DNA of 64,000 bases from Bog-473 sp036268485 (GCA_036268485.1 DATAUC010000048.1:1-64000); one strand, 5' to 3'; positions 7,967 to 16,383 are shown, counted from the first letter of the stretch. A program made the numbers and translations. Notes: generated by a model from the letters alone, not told the origin.

Positions 7967-9274
7967 CTAGACGGGGACGGGAGGCAGGCTTCGCAGGAGG
8001 TCGAGGGCGCGGAGGAAGGCCGCGGCCCACGGCCATTCGAGTGGCGTTCGCAATGTCGGGGTGCCTGCACGGCTGACCAGACGACCCGGAACCGAGAAGA
8101 ACCGGGTGCGCACAGTGCGAGCCACGGTGCGCTGATCCTTGGGTGTGATCTCGCCGAGTTGGGCGGTCCAACGGATGAGGTCATGGGCCAGGGCGGCGCA
8201 GACGAGCCAGGCCGCGTTGGCAAAGAATCGTCCCGAGGGCACGTGCTCGAGCCCGGCTCCTTCTTTGAGGTCCCGGATGGCCAGCTCGACGTTGGCATGG
8301 CTGCGGTGGAAGGCGTCGACGTCGCAGGCATCACCGTCGAGATCGGTCAAGAAGGCGAAGTGGCGCCACTGGGGCCATAACGTTGCTTGGCCTCCGATGA
8401 GCCGGGTCCGGCGCACGATGAGGCGGCGTGCCTTGTAGTCACACTCAGCCACCTGCGCCTCGCCGTCTTTGGTGTACTCGATCGGGGTCCAGGCCGACTC
8501 GTCGATCGAAGAAATGGCGCTGACCACGTACTTGTTCATCTTGACGCCCATGGTGAAGCCGACTTCGAGACGCTCGAGGGTGGCGATGGTGGCGTTGGAC
8601 CAAAAGCCCGAGTCGAAGCGCATAATGAGTCCGCCGGTCGCCCCAGCCCGGCGGACTCGAGCCACGAGTTCTTCGACGAAGCGCCCCGCGCCGCGCCCGG
8701 TGTTGGCGGCCCCTTTGCGCAGGCGGACGTGGAGCACCTCGCCGGTGTCGGCCCTGGTGGCGACCAGGGGGTGATAGCCAAGGACTCGGGTATAGCCATA
8801 GCCAGCACCTCCTTTGGCCTTGCCGCACACCTCGCAGATGGTCGAGTCGAGATCAATCACCATTTGCTCGGAACCGGGTCCAGCGCCGAGTGACCAGGCC
8901 CGGCGCAGCGCCTCGGCCAGCACGGCGTCGAGCTGGCGGACATGACCAAAGGTGAAGCCCCGCAGGAACGTGCCCAGCGTCGACGGGGCCATGACGCGAT
9001 GCCCGAGCACCGCCGCCGTTGCTCCCGAACGCAGCACGTCAGCGTGATCGATATGGCTCGCCCCCGCCGCCATGGCATGCACCAAGGTGAGCACCTTGCG
9101 ACCTGGTGCCGCCCCACCGACGCGACCCGAGAAGTCGACGAACTCATTGATCAGGGGCTCGAGTTCGAGGCGGCCGGCCAGGGTTCCCACCAAGAGCAGG
9201 CCGGCATTGGCCACCAGATTGGGCTCGTCGAAGGTCACACCAATCCGGTCGATCCCGCGCGATACTGAACTCAC
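7967..9274 (-). CDS. IS1380-family DDE transposase
   Basis: A 435-residue transposase with the usual length for IS1380. The acidic catalytic residues fit VIDLDSTICEV (first Asp), LIMRFDSGFW (second Asp) and ANVELAIRDLKEGAG (Glu region). It begins with GTG at 9274, eight bases after a strong AGGAGG site. That site lies in one arm of a long inverted repeat (see 9276-9348), so translation from read-through transcripts is probably blocked. The frame has no break. It catalyses cut-and-paste movement of the surrounding element. Confidence 0.93.
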   Translation of the reverse strand: MSSVSRGIDRIGVTFDEPNLVANAGLLLVGTLAGRLELEPLINEFVDFSGRVGGAAPGRKVLTLVHAMAAGASHIDHADVLRSGATAAVLGHRVMAPSTLGTFLRGFTFGHVRQLDAVLAEALRRAWSLGAGPGSEQMVIDLDSTICEVCGKAKGGAGYGYTRVLGYHPLVATRADTGEVLHVRLRKGAANTGRGAGRFVEELVARVRRAGATGGLIMRFDSGFWSNATIATLERLEVGFTMGVKMNKYVVSAISSIDESAWTPIEYTKDGEAQVAECDYKARRLIVRRTRLIGGQATLWPQWRHFAFLTDLDGDACDVDAFHRSHANVELAIRDLKEGAGLEHVPSGRFFANAAWLVCAALAHDLIRWTAQLGEITPKDQRTVARTVRTRFFSVPGRLVSRAGTPTLRTPLEWPWAAAFLRALDLLRSLPPVPV

Positions 9275-9275
9275 T

Positions 9276-9348
9276 GAAAGTGCCTCCTGGTACTGGTGCG
9301 AATAGTGACTTCGACAATCACAATTCTTCCAGGCAGGGAGGCACTTTC
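9276..9348 (-). promoter_or_regulatory. Hairpin that sequesters the transposase ribosome-binding site
   Basis: GAAAGTGCCTCC at 9276-9287 and GGAGGCACTTTC at 9337-9348 are perfectly complementary over 12 bp. In RNA read toward the transposase, the downstream arm contains the AGGAGG site. A transcript entering from outside would carry both arms and hide that site; one starting within the 49-nt loop would not. The loop contains a CACTAT hexamer that could be the native -10. This parallels the known protection of IS10 and IS50 from external transcription. Confidence 0.65.
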
Positions 9349-9395
9349 CGCGGATGCGCGGCTACCGAATCAGTTCATTGATCGGTGGATCGAGG

Positions 9396-9413
9396 CTAAG
9401 TCTCCTGACTTAG
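9396..9413. terminator. Palindrome at IS target site, probable bidirectional terminator
   Basis: CTAAGTC, loop TCCT, GACTTAG: a perfect 7-bp stem between the convergent RNase D and acyl-CoA ligase genes. Its left end is the right copy of the IS target duplication, so the insertion went into this palindrome and the duplication rebuilt it. The stem is AT-rich and lacks a long T-run, so terminator strength is uncertain. Confidence 0.45.
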
Positions 9414-9417
9414 ACCC

Positions 9418-10965
9418 TCAGTTGATGGCGCGGTCCCGGTCGGCCCAGTAGGGCTGACGCAGTTTGTACTTCTGCAGTTTGCCGGTGGCCGTGCGGTCGA
9501 GGGCGTCACGGTGCTCGACACTGGTGGGCGCCTTGAAATGGGCCATGCGTTCACGGCAGTGCGCGATGAGTTCCTCGGCCGAAGCCTCGGTGCCGGGCCG
9601 GAGCACCACCAGTGCCTTGATCGTCTCGCCCCACTTCTCGTCGGGCACGCCGATGACGGCCACCTCGGCTACGGCGGGGTGTTGGTAGAGACAATCCTCG
9701 ACTTCAATGGATGAGACGTTCTCCCCGCCGGTGATGATGACGTCCTTCTTGCGGTCCGAGATGGTGAGGTAGGCCCCGTCTACGAAGCCGCCGTCCCCGC
9801 TGTGGAACCATCCGCCCTCGAGCGCGGCGGCCGTCTCTTCGGGTTGCTCCCAGTAGCCGGCGAAGACGTGATTGGAGCGGGCCAGGACCTCCCCGTCGGC
9901 ATCGACGGCGATGCTCACCCCGATGGCCGGCACGCCGGCGCGGCTCAGCCGTTGCGAGCGCTCGAGCGGGCTCACGTCATCCCATTCAGCCGGGGCGCGG
10001 TTGATGGTGAGCAGTGGAGCCGTCTCGGTCAGACCGTAAATCTGAATGAACTCCCAGCCCAGTTCGGACTCAATGCGTTCGATTGTCTTGGACGGCGGCG
10101 GCGCCCCGGCCACCACAATGCGTACGGTGCCGCGTCCGGGGATGGGGCGGCCGTCGCGCGACCGCGCCGCCGCGGCATCGAGGATGGCGGCCACCACCGC
10201 CGGGGCACCGCACAGCAGCGTCACCCCGTGGCGCTCGATACGGGTGAGAATCTCCTCGCCGTCCACCTTGCGCAGCACGATGTGGGTGCCGCCCATGCCC
10301 GTCACGGCATAGGGCATGCCCCAACCGTTGCAATGGAACATGGGAAGGGTGTGCAGGAGCACGTCGCGATCGTTGACGCCGGTGTGCCACCCGAAGGTCA
10401 CGGCGTTGAGCCAGCAATTGCGGTGGGTGAGCTGCACGCCCTTGGGTCGAGCCGTCGTTCCCGAGGTGTAGTTAACCGAACAGGTTCCGTCCTCCTCCGC
10501 CGCCCACGGCTTTGGTTGCGCACCGGCCGGGGCCGGGGCGAAGAGGGCGGCGTCGTCAATGCCGTCGAGAGCGAAGCGGTGCGCCACATTCACATCGGTC
10601 ACCACGTCGGTCAGTTCAGGGTCGTAGAGCAGTACCGAGGCTCCGGAGTGCTCGACGATGTAACTCATTTCGGCCGCCGTCAGCCGGAAATTGATGGGCA
10701 CGAGAATCCGGCCGTAGGCGCTGACGCCGTAATAGGACGTGAGAAATCGACCCGAGTTGGGGCTGACAATGGCCACCCGCTCCCCGTGCGCGACGTCAAG
10801 TTCGTCCAGGGCCAGGGCCATGCCGCGGGCGCGTGCTTCCAGTTCCGCATAGGTCAAGGTGCCCAGGGAGCCGGGCACGTCGGGCTCGTCAACACACGCC
10901 ACCCGGTCGCCGTAGACCAGCGCGGCGCGATTGAGAAAGTCCGCCACCGTCAACGCGACCCGCAT
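9418..10965 (-). CDS. Acyl-CoA synthetase (AMP-dependent ligase)
   Basis: A 515-residue member of the ANL superfamily. Core motifs are present in order: YTSGTTARPKGVQLTHRN (phosphate loop), YGLTETAP, HSGDGGFV, SDRKKDVIITGGENVSSIEVED and RTATGKLQKYKLR with the C-terminal catalytic Lys. It activates a carboxylic acid to the acyl-AMP and then the CoA thioester. Sequence resembles medium-chain FadD-type ligases, but the substrate cannot be read. A GGAGGG/AAAGGA stretch precedes the ATG. The gene converges on RNase D and ends just beyond the IS. Confidence 0.9.
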   Translation of the reverse strand: MRVALTVADFLNRAALVYGDRVACVDEPDVPGSLGTLTYAELEARARGMALALDELDVAHGERVAIVSPNSGRFLTSYYGVSAYGRILVPINFRLTAAEMSYIVEHSGASVLLYDPELTDVVTDVNVAHRFALDGIDDAALFAPAPAGAQPKPWAAEEDGTCSVNYTSGTTARPKGVQLTHRNCWLNAVTFGWHTGVNDRDVLLHTLPMFHCNGWGMPYAVTGMGGTHIVLRKVDGEEILTRIERHGVTLLCGAPAVVAAILDAAAARSRDGRPIPGRGTVRIVVAGAPPPSKTIERIESELGWEFIQIYGLTETAPLLTINRAPAEWDDVSPLERSQRLSRAGVPAIGVSIAVDADGEVLARSNHVFAGYWEQPEETAAALEGGWFHSGDGGFVDGAYLTISDRKKDVIITGGENVSSIEVEDCLYQHPAVAEVAVIGVPDEKWGETIKALVVLRPGTEASAEELIAHCRERMAHFKAPTSVEHRDALDRTATGKLQKYKLRQPYWADRDRAIN

Positions 10966-11035
10966 GGTTCCTTTACCCTCCCTGAGCTGCCGTTCTCCTG
11001 GCGGCCGACCCTAGCGGACCGACACGGGAAAGTTC

Positions 11036-12016
11036 TTAGCCGTGGCCGAGTACCGGGTGGGGCACGTACGCCTTCTCCAGCTGGGCAATCTCCTCGTCGG
11101 TCAGAGTGAGTTGCTCGGCCGCCAGGGCATCCTGCAGGTGCCCGAGCTTGGTCGACCCCACGATGGGTGCCGTGACTCCGGGCTTGGAGAGCAGCCAGGC
11201 CAGGGCCACCTGAGCCGTGGGCACATCACGGGCGCCGGCCACGGCTTGGGCCGCGTCGACTACATCGAAGTCGGTCGGCTGCTCGTAGAGGTAGTCGGTG
11301 AACGGATCAGTGCTTGATCGGGTGGTGTTGCGCCCACCCTCACGGGTCCGGTTGCCGGCCAGGACGCCCCGGGCCAGCGGACTCCATGGAATGACGCCGA
11401 CGCCAGTGTCCTGGCAGAGCGGGATCATCTCGCGCTCCTCCTCGCGGTAGATCAGGTTGTAGTGGTTCTGCATGGATACGAACTTCGTCCAGCCGTGCGC
11501 CTCGGCCACATGCTGTGCCTTGGAAAACTGCCAGGCAAACATGCTGCTGGCGCCGAGGTAGCGGGCCTTGCCGGCGCGAACCACGTCGTGCAGAGCTCCC
11601 ATGGTTTCTTCAATGGGCGTCCGGGGGTCCCAACGGTGAATCTGGTACAGGTCGACGTAGTCCATGTTGAGGCGGCGCAGGGAGGCGTCAATGCCCGAGA
11701 GGATGTGCTTGCGGGACAGCCCACCACCGTTCTCACCGGGTGTCATCGGCATGAAGACCTTGGTGGCGACCACGGCTTCGTCGCGGGTGAGGTACTTGCT
11801 GACGAGTTTGCCGGTGGCCACTTCGCTGGCGCCCCCCGAATAGGTGTCGGCCGTATCGAAGAAAGTGACGCCCCCTTCGACCGCTGCCTTCACGATCACG
11901 TCGGCCCCGTCCTCGTCTATGACCCAGGCCCGATCACTGTCGTTGCCGAAGGACATCATGCCCAGGCAGATCCTGGACACCCGAAGTCCTGTAGTTCCCA
12001 AATTCACGTAGTGCAT
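11036..12016 (-). CDS. Aldo/keto reductase
   Basis: A 326-residue TIM-barrel NAD(P)H oxidoreductase. The catalytic tetrad region is recognisable: FFDTADTYSGGASE (Asp and Tyr), the Lys of VVATKVFMP and LYQIHRWD (His). GASSM and VGSTKLGHL contribute to cofactor binding. It reduces an aldehyde or ketone in the cytoplasm; the substrate is unknown. ATG 12016 matches the conserved HYVNLGTTGLRVS start and has CGAGG just upstream. A GTG 15 bases earlier is possible. It lies alone, upstream (in sequence) of marR on the same strand. Confidence 0.92.
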   Translation of the reverse strand: MHYVNLGTTGLRVSRICLGMMSFGNDSDRAWVIDEDGADVIVKAAVEGGVTFFDTADTYSGGASEVATGKLVSKYLTRDEAVVATKVFMPMTPGENGGGLSRKHILSGIDASLRRLNMDYVDLYQIHRWDPRTPIEETMGALHDVVRAGKARYLGASSMFAWQFSKAQHVAEAHGWTKFVSMQNHYNLIYREEEREMIPLCQDTGVGVIPWSPLARGVLAGNRTREGGRNTTRSSTDPFTDYLYEQPTDFDVVDAAQAVAGARDVPTAQVALAWLLSKPGVTAPIVGSTKLGHLQDALAAEQLTLTDEEIAQLEKAYVPHPVLGHG

Positions 12017-12075
12017 GGTGACCTCGCTCACGCGCCCCAGCGGCGTACGGTTCCCGGCTTAGCAGGAATGCCCGC

Positions 12076-12528
12076 TCAATCGAGCGGCGCGTCGGTGTCA
12101 GCCAACCGATCCATCAGGGTGGCCGCGATGTGGAGGATCTCCCGCTCGGCCACTGTCAGGCTGTCCATGGCTTGGGAGAGCCAGGCATCCCGGCCAGCCA
12201 CGTCCCGGGCCACGGTGCGGCGGCCCTCGGCCGTGATGGCCACCAGGTACTGACGCCGATCTATGGCATCGGGAGTGCGGCTGACCAAGCCGGCCTGCTC
12301 CAACTCTGCCAGCAGCCGGCTGAGCGACTGCGGTTGCACAAACTCGGCGGCAGCCAGTTCGCCGGGCGTCATCGGACCGCGACGAATGAGGTGGCCCAAC
12401 ACGCTGATCTTGCCCGTGCTTACCGATCGATCCGACCGTTCCGCCCGCAACCGACGTCCGAGATGGGCCACCGCCCGGCGAATGTCAACCACGCGTTCGT
12501 CAATGGTGGAGTGCGCCGGTGGGGACAT
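12076..12528 (-). CDS. MarR-family transcriptional regulator
   Basis: A 150-residue winged-helix regulator. It shows the MarR pattern: LGHLIRRGPMTPGELAAAEFVQPQSLSRLLAELEQ as helix-turn-helix, then a wing RRTPDAIDRRQYLV-like stretch and C-terminal dimerisation helices. It diverges from a FUSC-type exporter gene 58 bp away, the usual arrangement for a repressor that responds to the exported aromatic compound. ATG 12528 is chosen because the longer frame is out of character and overlaps the exporter. A palindrome next to the start is its likely operator. Confidence 0.9.
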   Translation of the reverse strand: MSPPAHSTIDERVVDIRRAVAHLGRRLRAERSDRSVSTGKISVLGHLIRRGPMTPGELAAAEFVQPQSLSRLLAELEQAGLVSRTPDAIDRRQYLVAITAEGRRTVARDVAGRDAWLSQAMDSLTVAEREILHIAATLMDRLADTDAPLD

Positions 12529-12530
12529 AC

Positions 12531-12544
12531 TACGCTTTAGCGTA
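12531..12544. promoter_or_regulatory. MarR-type palindromic operator
   Basis: TACGCT TT AGCGTA, a perfect 6-bp inverted repeat with a 2-bp spacer, lies 3 bp upstream of the marR start and 43 bp before the FUSC gene. MarR proteins usually bind short palindromes of this kind in shared divergent promoters. Role inferred from position and shape. Confidence 0.6.
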
Positions 12545-12586
12545 CTAGTTTCCTCGCATGGATGCGCTGTTAGGGGCTGCTCTAAT

Positions 12587-14155
12587 ATGAACTCATTCGC
12601 TTTACGAAGCACTCTGGCCACCCGGTTCAGCGGCGCCGCTCGGCTGCCGGTTGGCCGGGAACTCCAGCGTGCCTTCGTCACCATGGGGGCCACGTTGGGC
12701 GCTTTTGCCTCGGCCCTGGTGGTGGAGCGGCTGGCCCGGCAGAACCTGACCTTCGTGATCCTCGCCGTGGTGCTGGCTCTCAGCCTCTCCCGGACCCAAC
12801 GCGCGCCGGGCTGGCGCCATCGGCTCGGGGATCTAGCGGTCGTCCCCCTGGTGGCCTTGGCCGCCGGCGCGGTCGGCCAGCTCTTCTTCCAACATCCCAA
12901 CTATGGCGCCGTGGCCTTCGTGGCCGCTCAGGCCGGGGCGATGTGGCTGCGCCAATTCGGGCGCACGGTGGCCCGGGTGGCCCAGCTCGTCACGCTGCCC
13001 ATCACATCAATCCTGGTCGTCCCCGGGGTCGGGATCGGCGGCGGTCCGCACGCCCGTTGGTGGCAGATCGTGGCGGCTCTCCTGGCATTGGGCTGGGTCG
13101 TGGCGGTTCAATCGCTGGCCCGCCGGCTCGGCGCGCTGCCTTCGCCTCCGAAAGATCGCCCCCAGAGCGCACCGCCGGTCCAGCCGGCCCGTTCAGTGCG
13201 CTCCCTCAGCGGCCATACCCGCATGGCACTCCAGCTGGCGGTGGCCCTGACCGCGGCCTTCATCATCGGACGGACCGCGTTCCCGATGCACTGGAACTGG
13301 GTCGTGCTGACCGCCACCATCGTCTGTAGCAGTGGACCCGGTCGGGGTCATGTCCTCTTCAAGGGGATCGCCCGTCTGGTCGGGGCCGCCACCGGCACCG
13401 TGGTGGCCACTGTCCTCAGCGCCCACCTGCCCGGACATCAGGACGGCACGATCGTCGTCATCTTTGTCCTGCTCTTCTCCGGGTCATGGGGGCGGGAGCT
13501 GCACTACGCCCTCTGGGCCGGCTGCGTGACGTGTGTCGCTGCACTGCTCAACGGCTATCTCGGGCTGCCAGGCGTGTCCGTGCTGGGCACCCGTCTGTTG
13601 GCCATTCTGGTCGGCGCCGCCTGTGCCACCGTCGTCTGCTTCCTCGTAGTACCCATGCCCACCCAATCCATGGTGCGACGCCAGCGCGCTTTCGCCCTGC
13701 AGGCGCTCACTCACCTGACCCTCGGCCTGGCCCAGGGCGCCGACGACCTGCTCGAGCGCCACCGCGCCTTCGCCGCCACCGTCCGCGAGCTTCACCGTTC
13801 GGTGCGGCCACTGCATTGGCAACGAGCGCTCTTCGGTCGGCTCCTCCCGCCCGATCCACTGCTCATGGACAGTGTGGACGGCGCACTGGCCTGCGCCAGA
13901 CCAACCCGTCAGCTGATTGTTGACCTCTCAGCGGCGCCCTACTGGCGGGCCGACGGGACGCTGCGCCGGTCAGCCGGCGTTGTCACCCGCAATCTCGGGC
14001 TCATGCGCAAGGAGTTGGCGGGAGCGCGGGACGAAGGGAGTGGTCCACTCGTTGCGACCGTGGAGGACGTGCGTCTGGAACCGCTGAACTCGACTGTCGT
14101 GGCCATCGTGCCCCCCAGCGCCAGCCGTTTGGCCGTCGTCGATGAGCTGCTGTAG
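12587..14155 (+). CDS. FUSC-family (fusaric acid resistance-like) exporter
   Basis: A 522-residue membrane protein. The N-terminal half has several hydrophobic helices (FVTMGATLGAFASALVV, LTFVILAVVLALSLS, VAFVAAQAGAMWL). A second hydrophobic block includes ALTAAFIIGRTAF and the conserved WNWVVLTATIV. The tail is soluble and rich in Arg/Leu. This bimodular layout matches FUSC/aromatic-acid exporters. ATG 12587 follows AGGGG. The stop abuts the stop of the next, convergent gene with no base between. It is probably repressed by the adjacent MarR protein. Confidence 0.83.
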   Translation: MNSFALRSTLATRFSGAARLPVGRELQRAFVTMGATLGAFASALVVERLARQNLTFVILAVVLALSLSRTQRAPGWRHRLGDLAVVPLVALAAGAVGQLFFQHPNYGAVAFVAAQAGAMWLRQFGRTVARVAQLVTLPITSILVVPGVGIGGGPHARWWQIVAALLALGWVVAVQSLARRLGALPSPPKDRPQSAPPVQPARSVRSLSGHTRMALQLAVALTAAFIIGRTAFPMHWNWVVLTATIVCSSGPGRGHVLFKGIARLVGAATGTVVATVLSAHLPGHQDGTIVVIFVLLFSGSWGRELHYALWAGCVTCVAALLNGYLGLPGVSVLGTRLLAILVGAACATVVCFLVVPMPTQSMVRRQRAFALQALTHLTLGLAQGADDLLERHRAFAATVRELHRSVRPLHWQRALFGRLLPPDPLLMDSVDGALACARPTRQLIVDLSAAPYWRADGTLRRSAGVVTRNLGLMRKELAGARDEGSGPLVATVEDVRLEPLNSTVVAIVPPSASRLAVVDELL

Positions 14156-14887
14156 CTAGGCCGTGGTGACGAGAGCGTTGCCCACGTTGCTCAGCGTCTG
14201 GCTGACGTTGCCGAGCAGACCCGTCACCGAAGAGGCCACGGGGAGCGCGTTGCCGAGACCACCCGTAGTCACGATCAGAGTGTTCCCGGTCACAGCGACC
14301 ACTTGACCCACCAGATGGATGACGGGGGCCAAGATCGTGCCCGCCGGTGCCGTCGACGAAGGCGGACTGGAATTGCCGCCAGGCGTCGGAACAATGGTGA
14401 TCCTCACGATCGTTCCCGGCCCAACGCCGGTACTGCTGCCCTGAGTAGCCGACGCCAGCGTGGCCACATTGCCGCTGCTCGCAGCAGGCGCCACGTCGGT
14501 GCCGGGCGCGGTGGTGCTTCCGCCACCGCCCGAAATGGCGCCACTGCCGCCCACGGAGGTCCCGCCGATCGGATGCAGGGCCTGTACCCCGCCCGTCTTG
14601 CCAGTCCGGCCGTTCGTCGCCCCGGATACCCCGATGGCCACCACCAGTGCGGCCGCCACCGCGCCGCTCATGACGGCGTAGGTCCGGTTGCGGCGTAAAT
14701 GCGTGGTGGTCGAGTGACCGATGGCGGCCGACCCGGCCCGGGGCACCATGAACAGCGGTGCCTCGAACTCGGGAAATAGGCCAGTGGACGCCAAAGTTGG
14801 GGCAGCCGTAGCCACCCCAACCTTGCCGAACTCGTGAGACAGGAAGAGGTCTTCCAGGCTCATCTCAACATCTTTTACATCGGACAT
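14156..14887 (-). CDS. Hypothetical single-pass membrane protein with Gly/Ser/Thr-rich exterior
   Basis: A 243-residue protein not recognised as a named family. Residues 1-70 are soluble and contain LEDLFLSHEFGKVGV. One membrane helix (AVMSGAVAAALVVAIGV) lies at about 71-88. The rest is low-complexity Gly/Ser/Thr/Pro-rich followed by a Val/Ile/Leu-rich end, so an extracellular, non-enzymatic role is likely. GGGAGG lies five bases before the ATG. It follows the chaplin-like gene on the same strand, 68 bp away, and may act with it at the cell surface. Confidence 0.7.
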   Translation of the reverse strand: MSDVKDVEMSLEDLFLSHEFGKVGVATAAPTLASTGLFPEFEAPLFMVPRAGSAAIGHSTTTHLRRNRTYAVMSGAVAAALVVAIGVSGATNGRTGKTGGVQALHPIGGTSVGGSGAISGGGGSTTAPGTDVAPAASSGNVATLASATQGSSTGVGPGTIVRITIVPTPGGNSSPPSSTAPAGTILAPVIHLVGQVVAVTGNTLIVTTGGLGNALPVASSVTGLLGNVSQTLSNVGNALVTTA

Positions 14888-14929
14888 CGATCCCTCCCTT
14901 CCTCCATCGGATCTGTCCGTTGTTTCTGT

Positions 14930-14947
14930 AGGGCCCCCTCAGGCCCT
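14930..14947 (-). terminator. Hairpin after the chaplin-like gene
   Basis: AGGGCC, loop CCCTCA, GGCCCT form a perfect 6-bp stem nine bases beyond the stop of the chaplin-like gene. A second stem (CTCGCC/GGCGAG, 14950-14966) spans that stop codon. There is no T-run, so this is either an attenuating or a simple high-GC terminator between the two surface-protein genes. Confidence 0.4.
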
Positions 14948-14955
14948 TCCTCGCC

Positions 14956-16371
14956 TTATCGGCGAGAGGCTGCTGCGTGCTTGGGTGCGGTGCTGCGACG
15001 CTGGCGGCGAGCCACCATGCTCATCGCCCAACCCGTGACCAGGGCCATCAGCGCGATGCCCAACTCGAGCACCAGAGGTGCTCCAGTGAAGGCCAGGGCG
15101 CCAGCAGGCTTGGGCGGCGTGGGGTTCGAAGCCAAGGTCACCGGAATGGTGGTCGGCGTCGTGGCCGGCGTCGAAGGCTGCGGGCAGGAGGCGTTCGCCG
15201 TCCCGCCGAGAGCGCCCTCGATACCGCACAAGGTGATCGGAAGCGTGATGCCGCTACCGGGACCGCCGATGCCGATTGGAATGCCGGTGCTGCCGGCGCC
15301 GGTGCAGGTGCCGGTGGCAGTGCCCATGACGGCGGCTGTCACGGCACACACGGTGGCCGGAGCGTTGATGGGCAGAACGCCGGTCTGCGTCGGAGCCACG
15401 TGGCTCGGCTCGCAGGCGTTGCTGGCGGTTCCGTCGATGGCCACCACGATGGAGCAGGCGTTGACCGGGAGGACACCGTCAATCGGGGCACCCTGGGTCA
15501 GGCTGTTGACCGGGAGTCCCTTTACCAGCGGCGTGGCCGGGCTGGGCATGCACTCGCCCGTGGCCTTACCGTCGATCTCGGCGATGACGCCACAGATGCC
15601 GGCGGGCACGTACAGGTCGGCCAGCTCGCCGTCCTGCTTGATGGTGTCGGGGTTGGTCGGGCAGCTGGCGTCGGAGTTGCCGGCGATCTCGACAATCACG
15701 TCACAGACGGTCACCGGGACGACGGCGTCGATGACGCCCTTCTGCGAGGTCACTCCATTGGTGCCGGTCGTGTCACAGGCGCTTGAGGTGGCGCCGGCCA
15801 GGCCGACGTTCACCGAGCAGATGGACACCGGCACGACAGCGTTGATGGCACCAGTCTGCGTGGTCGACGCCGGCGAGGACGTCGAGTTCAGGCCGAGGGC
15901 CGAAGCGGCGGCGCCCAGGAGGCCCACCGCATTGTCGTTGACCGTGATGGGCACGTTGACGTTGGCAATCGCACCCTTCTGGCCGGTGCCCACCGAGGTG
16001 GTGGCACAGCTGCTCTTCGCGCCGGCGAGTATGCCAGCGGAGATCGAGCAGGCGTTCACCGGCACGCTCAGGTTGGCCAGCGGGCTCGACTGGGTCGTCG
16101 TGTTGGTGCCCGTGGTCGAGTCCTGCTTCGGCAGCAGCATCCCGGCGATCTCATTCTCCAGCAAGGAGATGGGAATCGCGATCGAGATCGGCAGTGCCTT
16201 CAATGGCGCCAACGGGTCGGCTGCCTTCACGGCTGGCGTCGACTTAACGACAGGAGCAACCGCGCTTGGCGCTGCGCCAGCACCCGAAGGCAGCAATCCA
16301 GCGAGCAGTCCGGCCGCGATGACCACACCGCCCCCGATGGCCCCCAGTGTTGTACGACTAATCCGCCTCAA
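14956..16371 (-). CDS. Chaplin-like repeat surface protein with LAXTG sortase signal
   Basis: A 471-residue secreted protein. Residues 1-34 are a signal peptide. Seven repeats follow, each with a V/I-P-V/I-x2-C strand, hydrophobic/Gly-Ala core and second Cys; Cys pairs at 108/122, 185/199, 223/237, 260/274, 306/320, 342/356 and 382/396 all have spacing C-x13-C. One Cys-free copy (VPITVNDNAVGLLG) lies at about 140-153. A Thr/Pro stalk leads to LAFTG at 426-430, a hydrophobic helix and the tail RRQRR: a class E sortase signal. This matches long chaplins, which coat aerial structures of Streptomyces. The TTG start has AAGGAG seven bases upstream. No sortase gene is in the window. Confidence 0.75.
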   Translation of the reverse strand: MRRISRTTLGAIGGGVVIAAGLLAGLLPSGAGAAPSAVAPVVKSTPAVKAADPLAPLKALPISIAIPISLLENEIAGMLLPKQDSTTGTNTTTQSSPLANLSVPVNACSISAGILAGAKSSCATTSVGTGQKGAIANVNVPITVNDNAVGLLGAAASALGLNSTSSPASTTQTGAINAVVPVSICSVNVGLAGATSSACDTTGTNGVTSQKGVIDAVVPVTVCDVIVEIAGNSDASCPTNPDTIKQDGELADLYVPAGICGVIAEIDGKATGECMPSPATPLVKGLPVNSLTQGAPIDGVLPVNACSIVVAIDGTASNACEPSHVAPTQTGVLPINAPATVCAVTAAVMGTATGTCTGAGSTGIPIGIGGPGSGITLPITLCGIEGALGGTANASCPQPSTPATTPTTIPVTLASNPTPPKPAGALAFTGAPLVLELGIALMALVTGWAMSMVARRQRRSTAPKHAAASRR

Positions 16372-16383
16372 GTTGTTGCTCCT

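Larger units (their letters stand above)
7777..9395 (-). mobile_element. IS1380-family insertion sequence, complete
   Basis: The element is 1,619 bp. Its ends are 14-bp perfect terminal inverted repeats: CCTCGATCCACCGA at 7777-7790 and its complement at 9382-9395. A 5-bp direct repeat CTAAG flanks it at 7772-7776 and 9396-9400, which is a target-site duplication. One transposase gene fills most of it. Intact ends, duplication and frame indicate a recent and possibly active insertion. The left 190 bp inside the element hold no gene. Confidence 0.93.

Noticed and set aside
6612..8171. 519-codon minus-strand open frame over RNase D
   Set aside because: It overlaps a protein with complete DEDD motifs and crosses the IS boundary, so it is not a gene.
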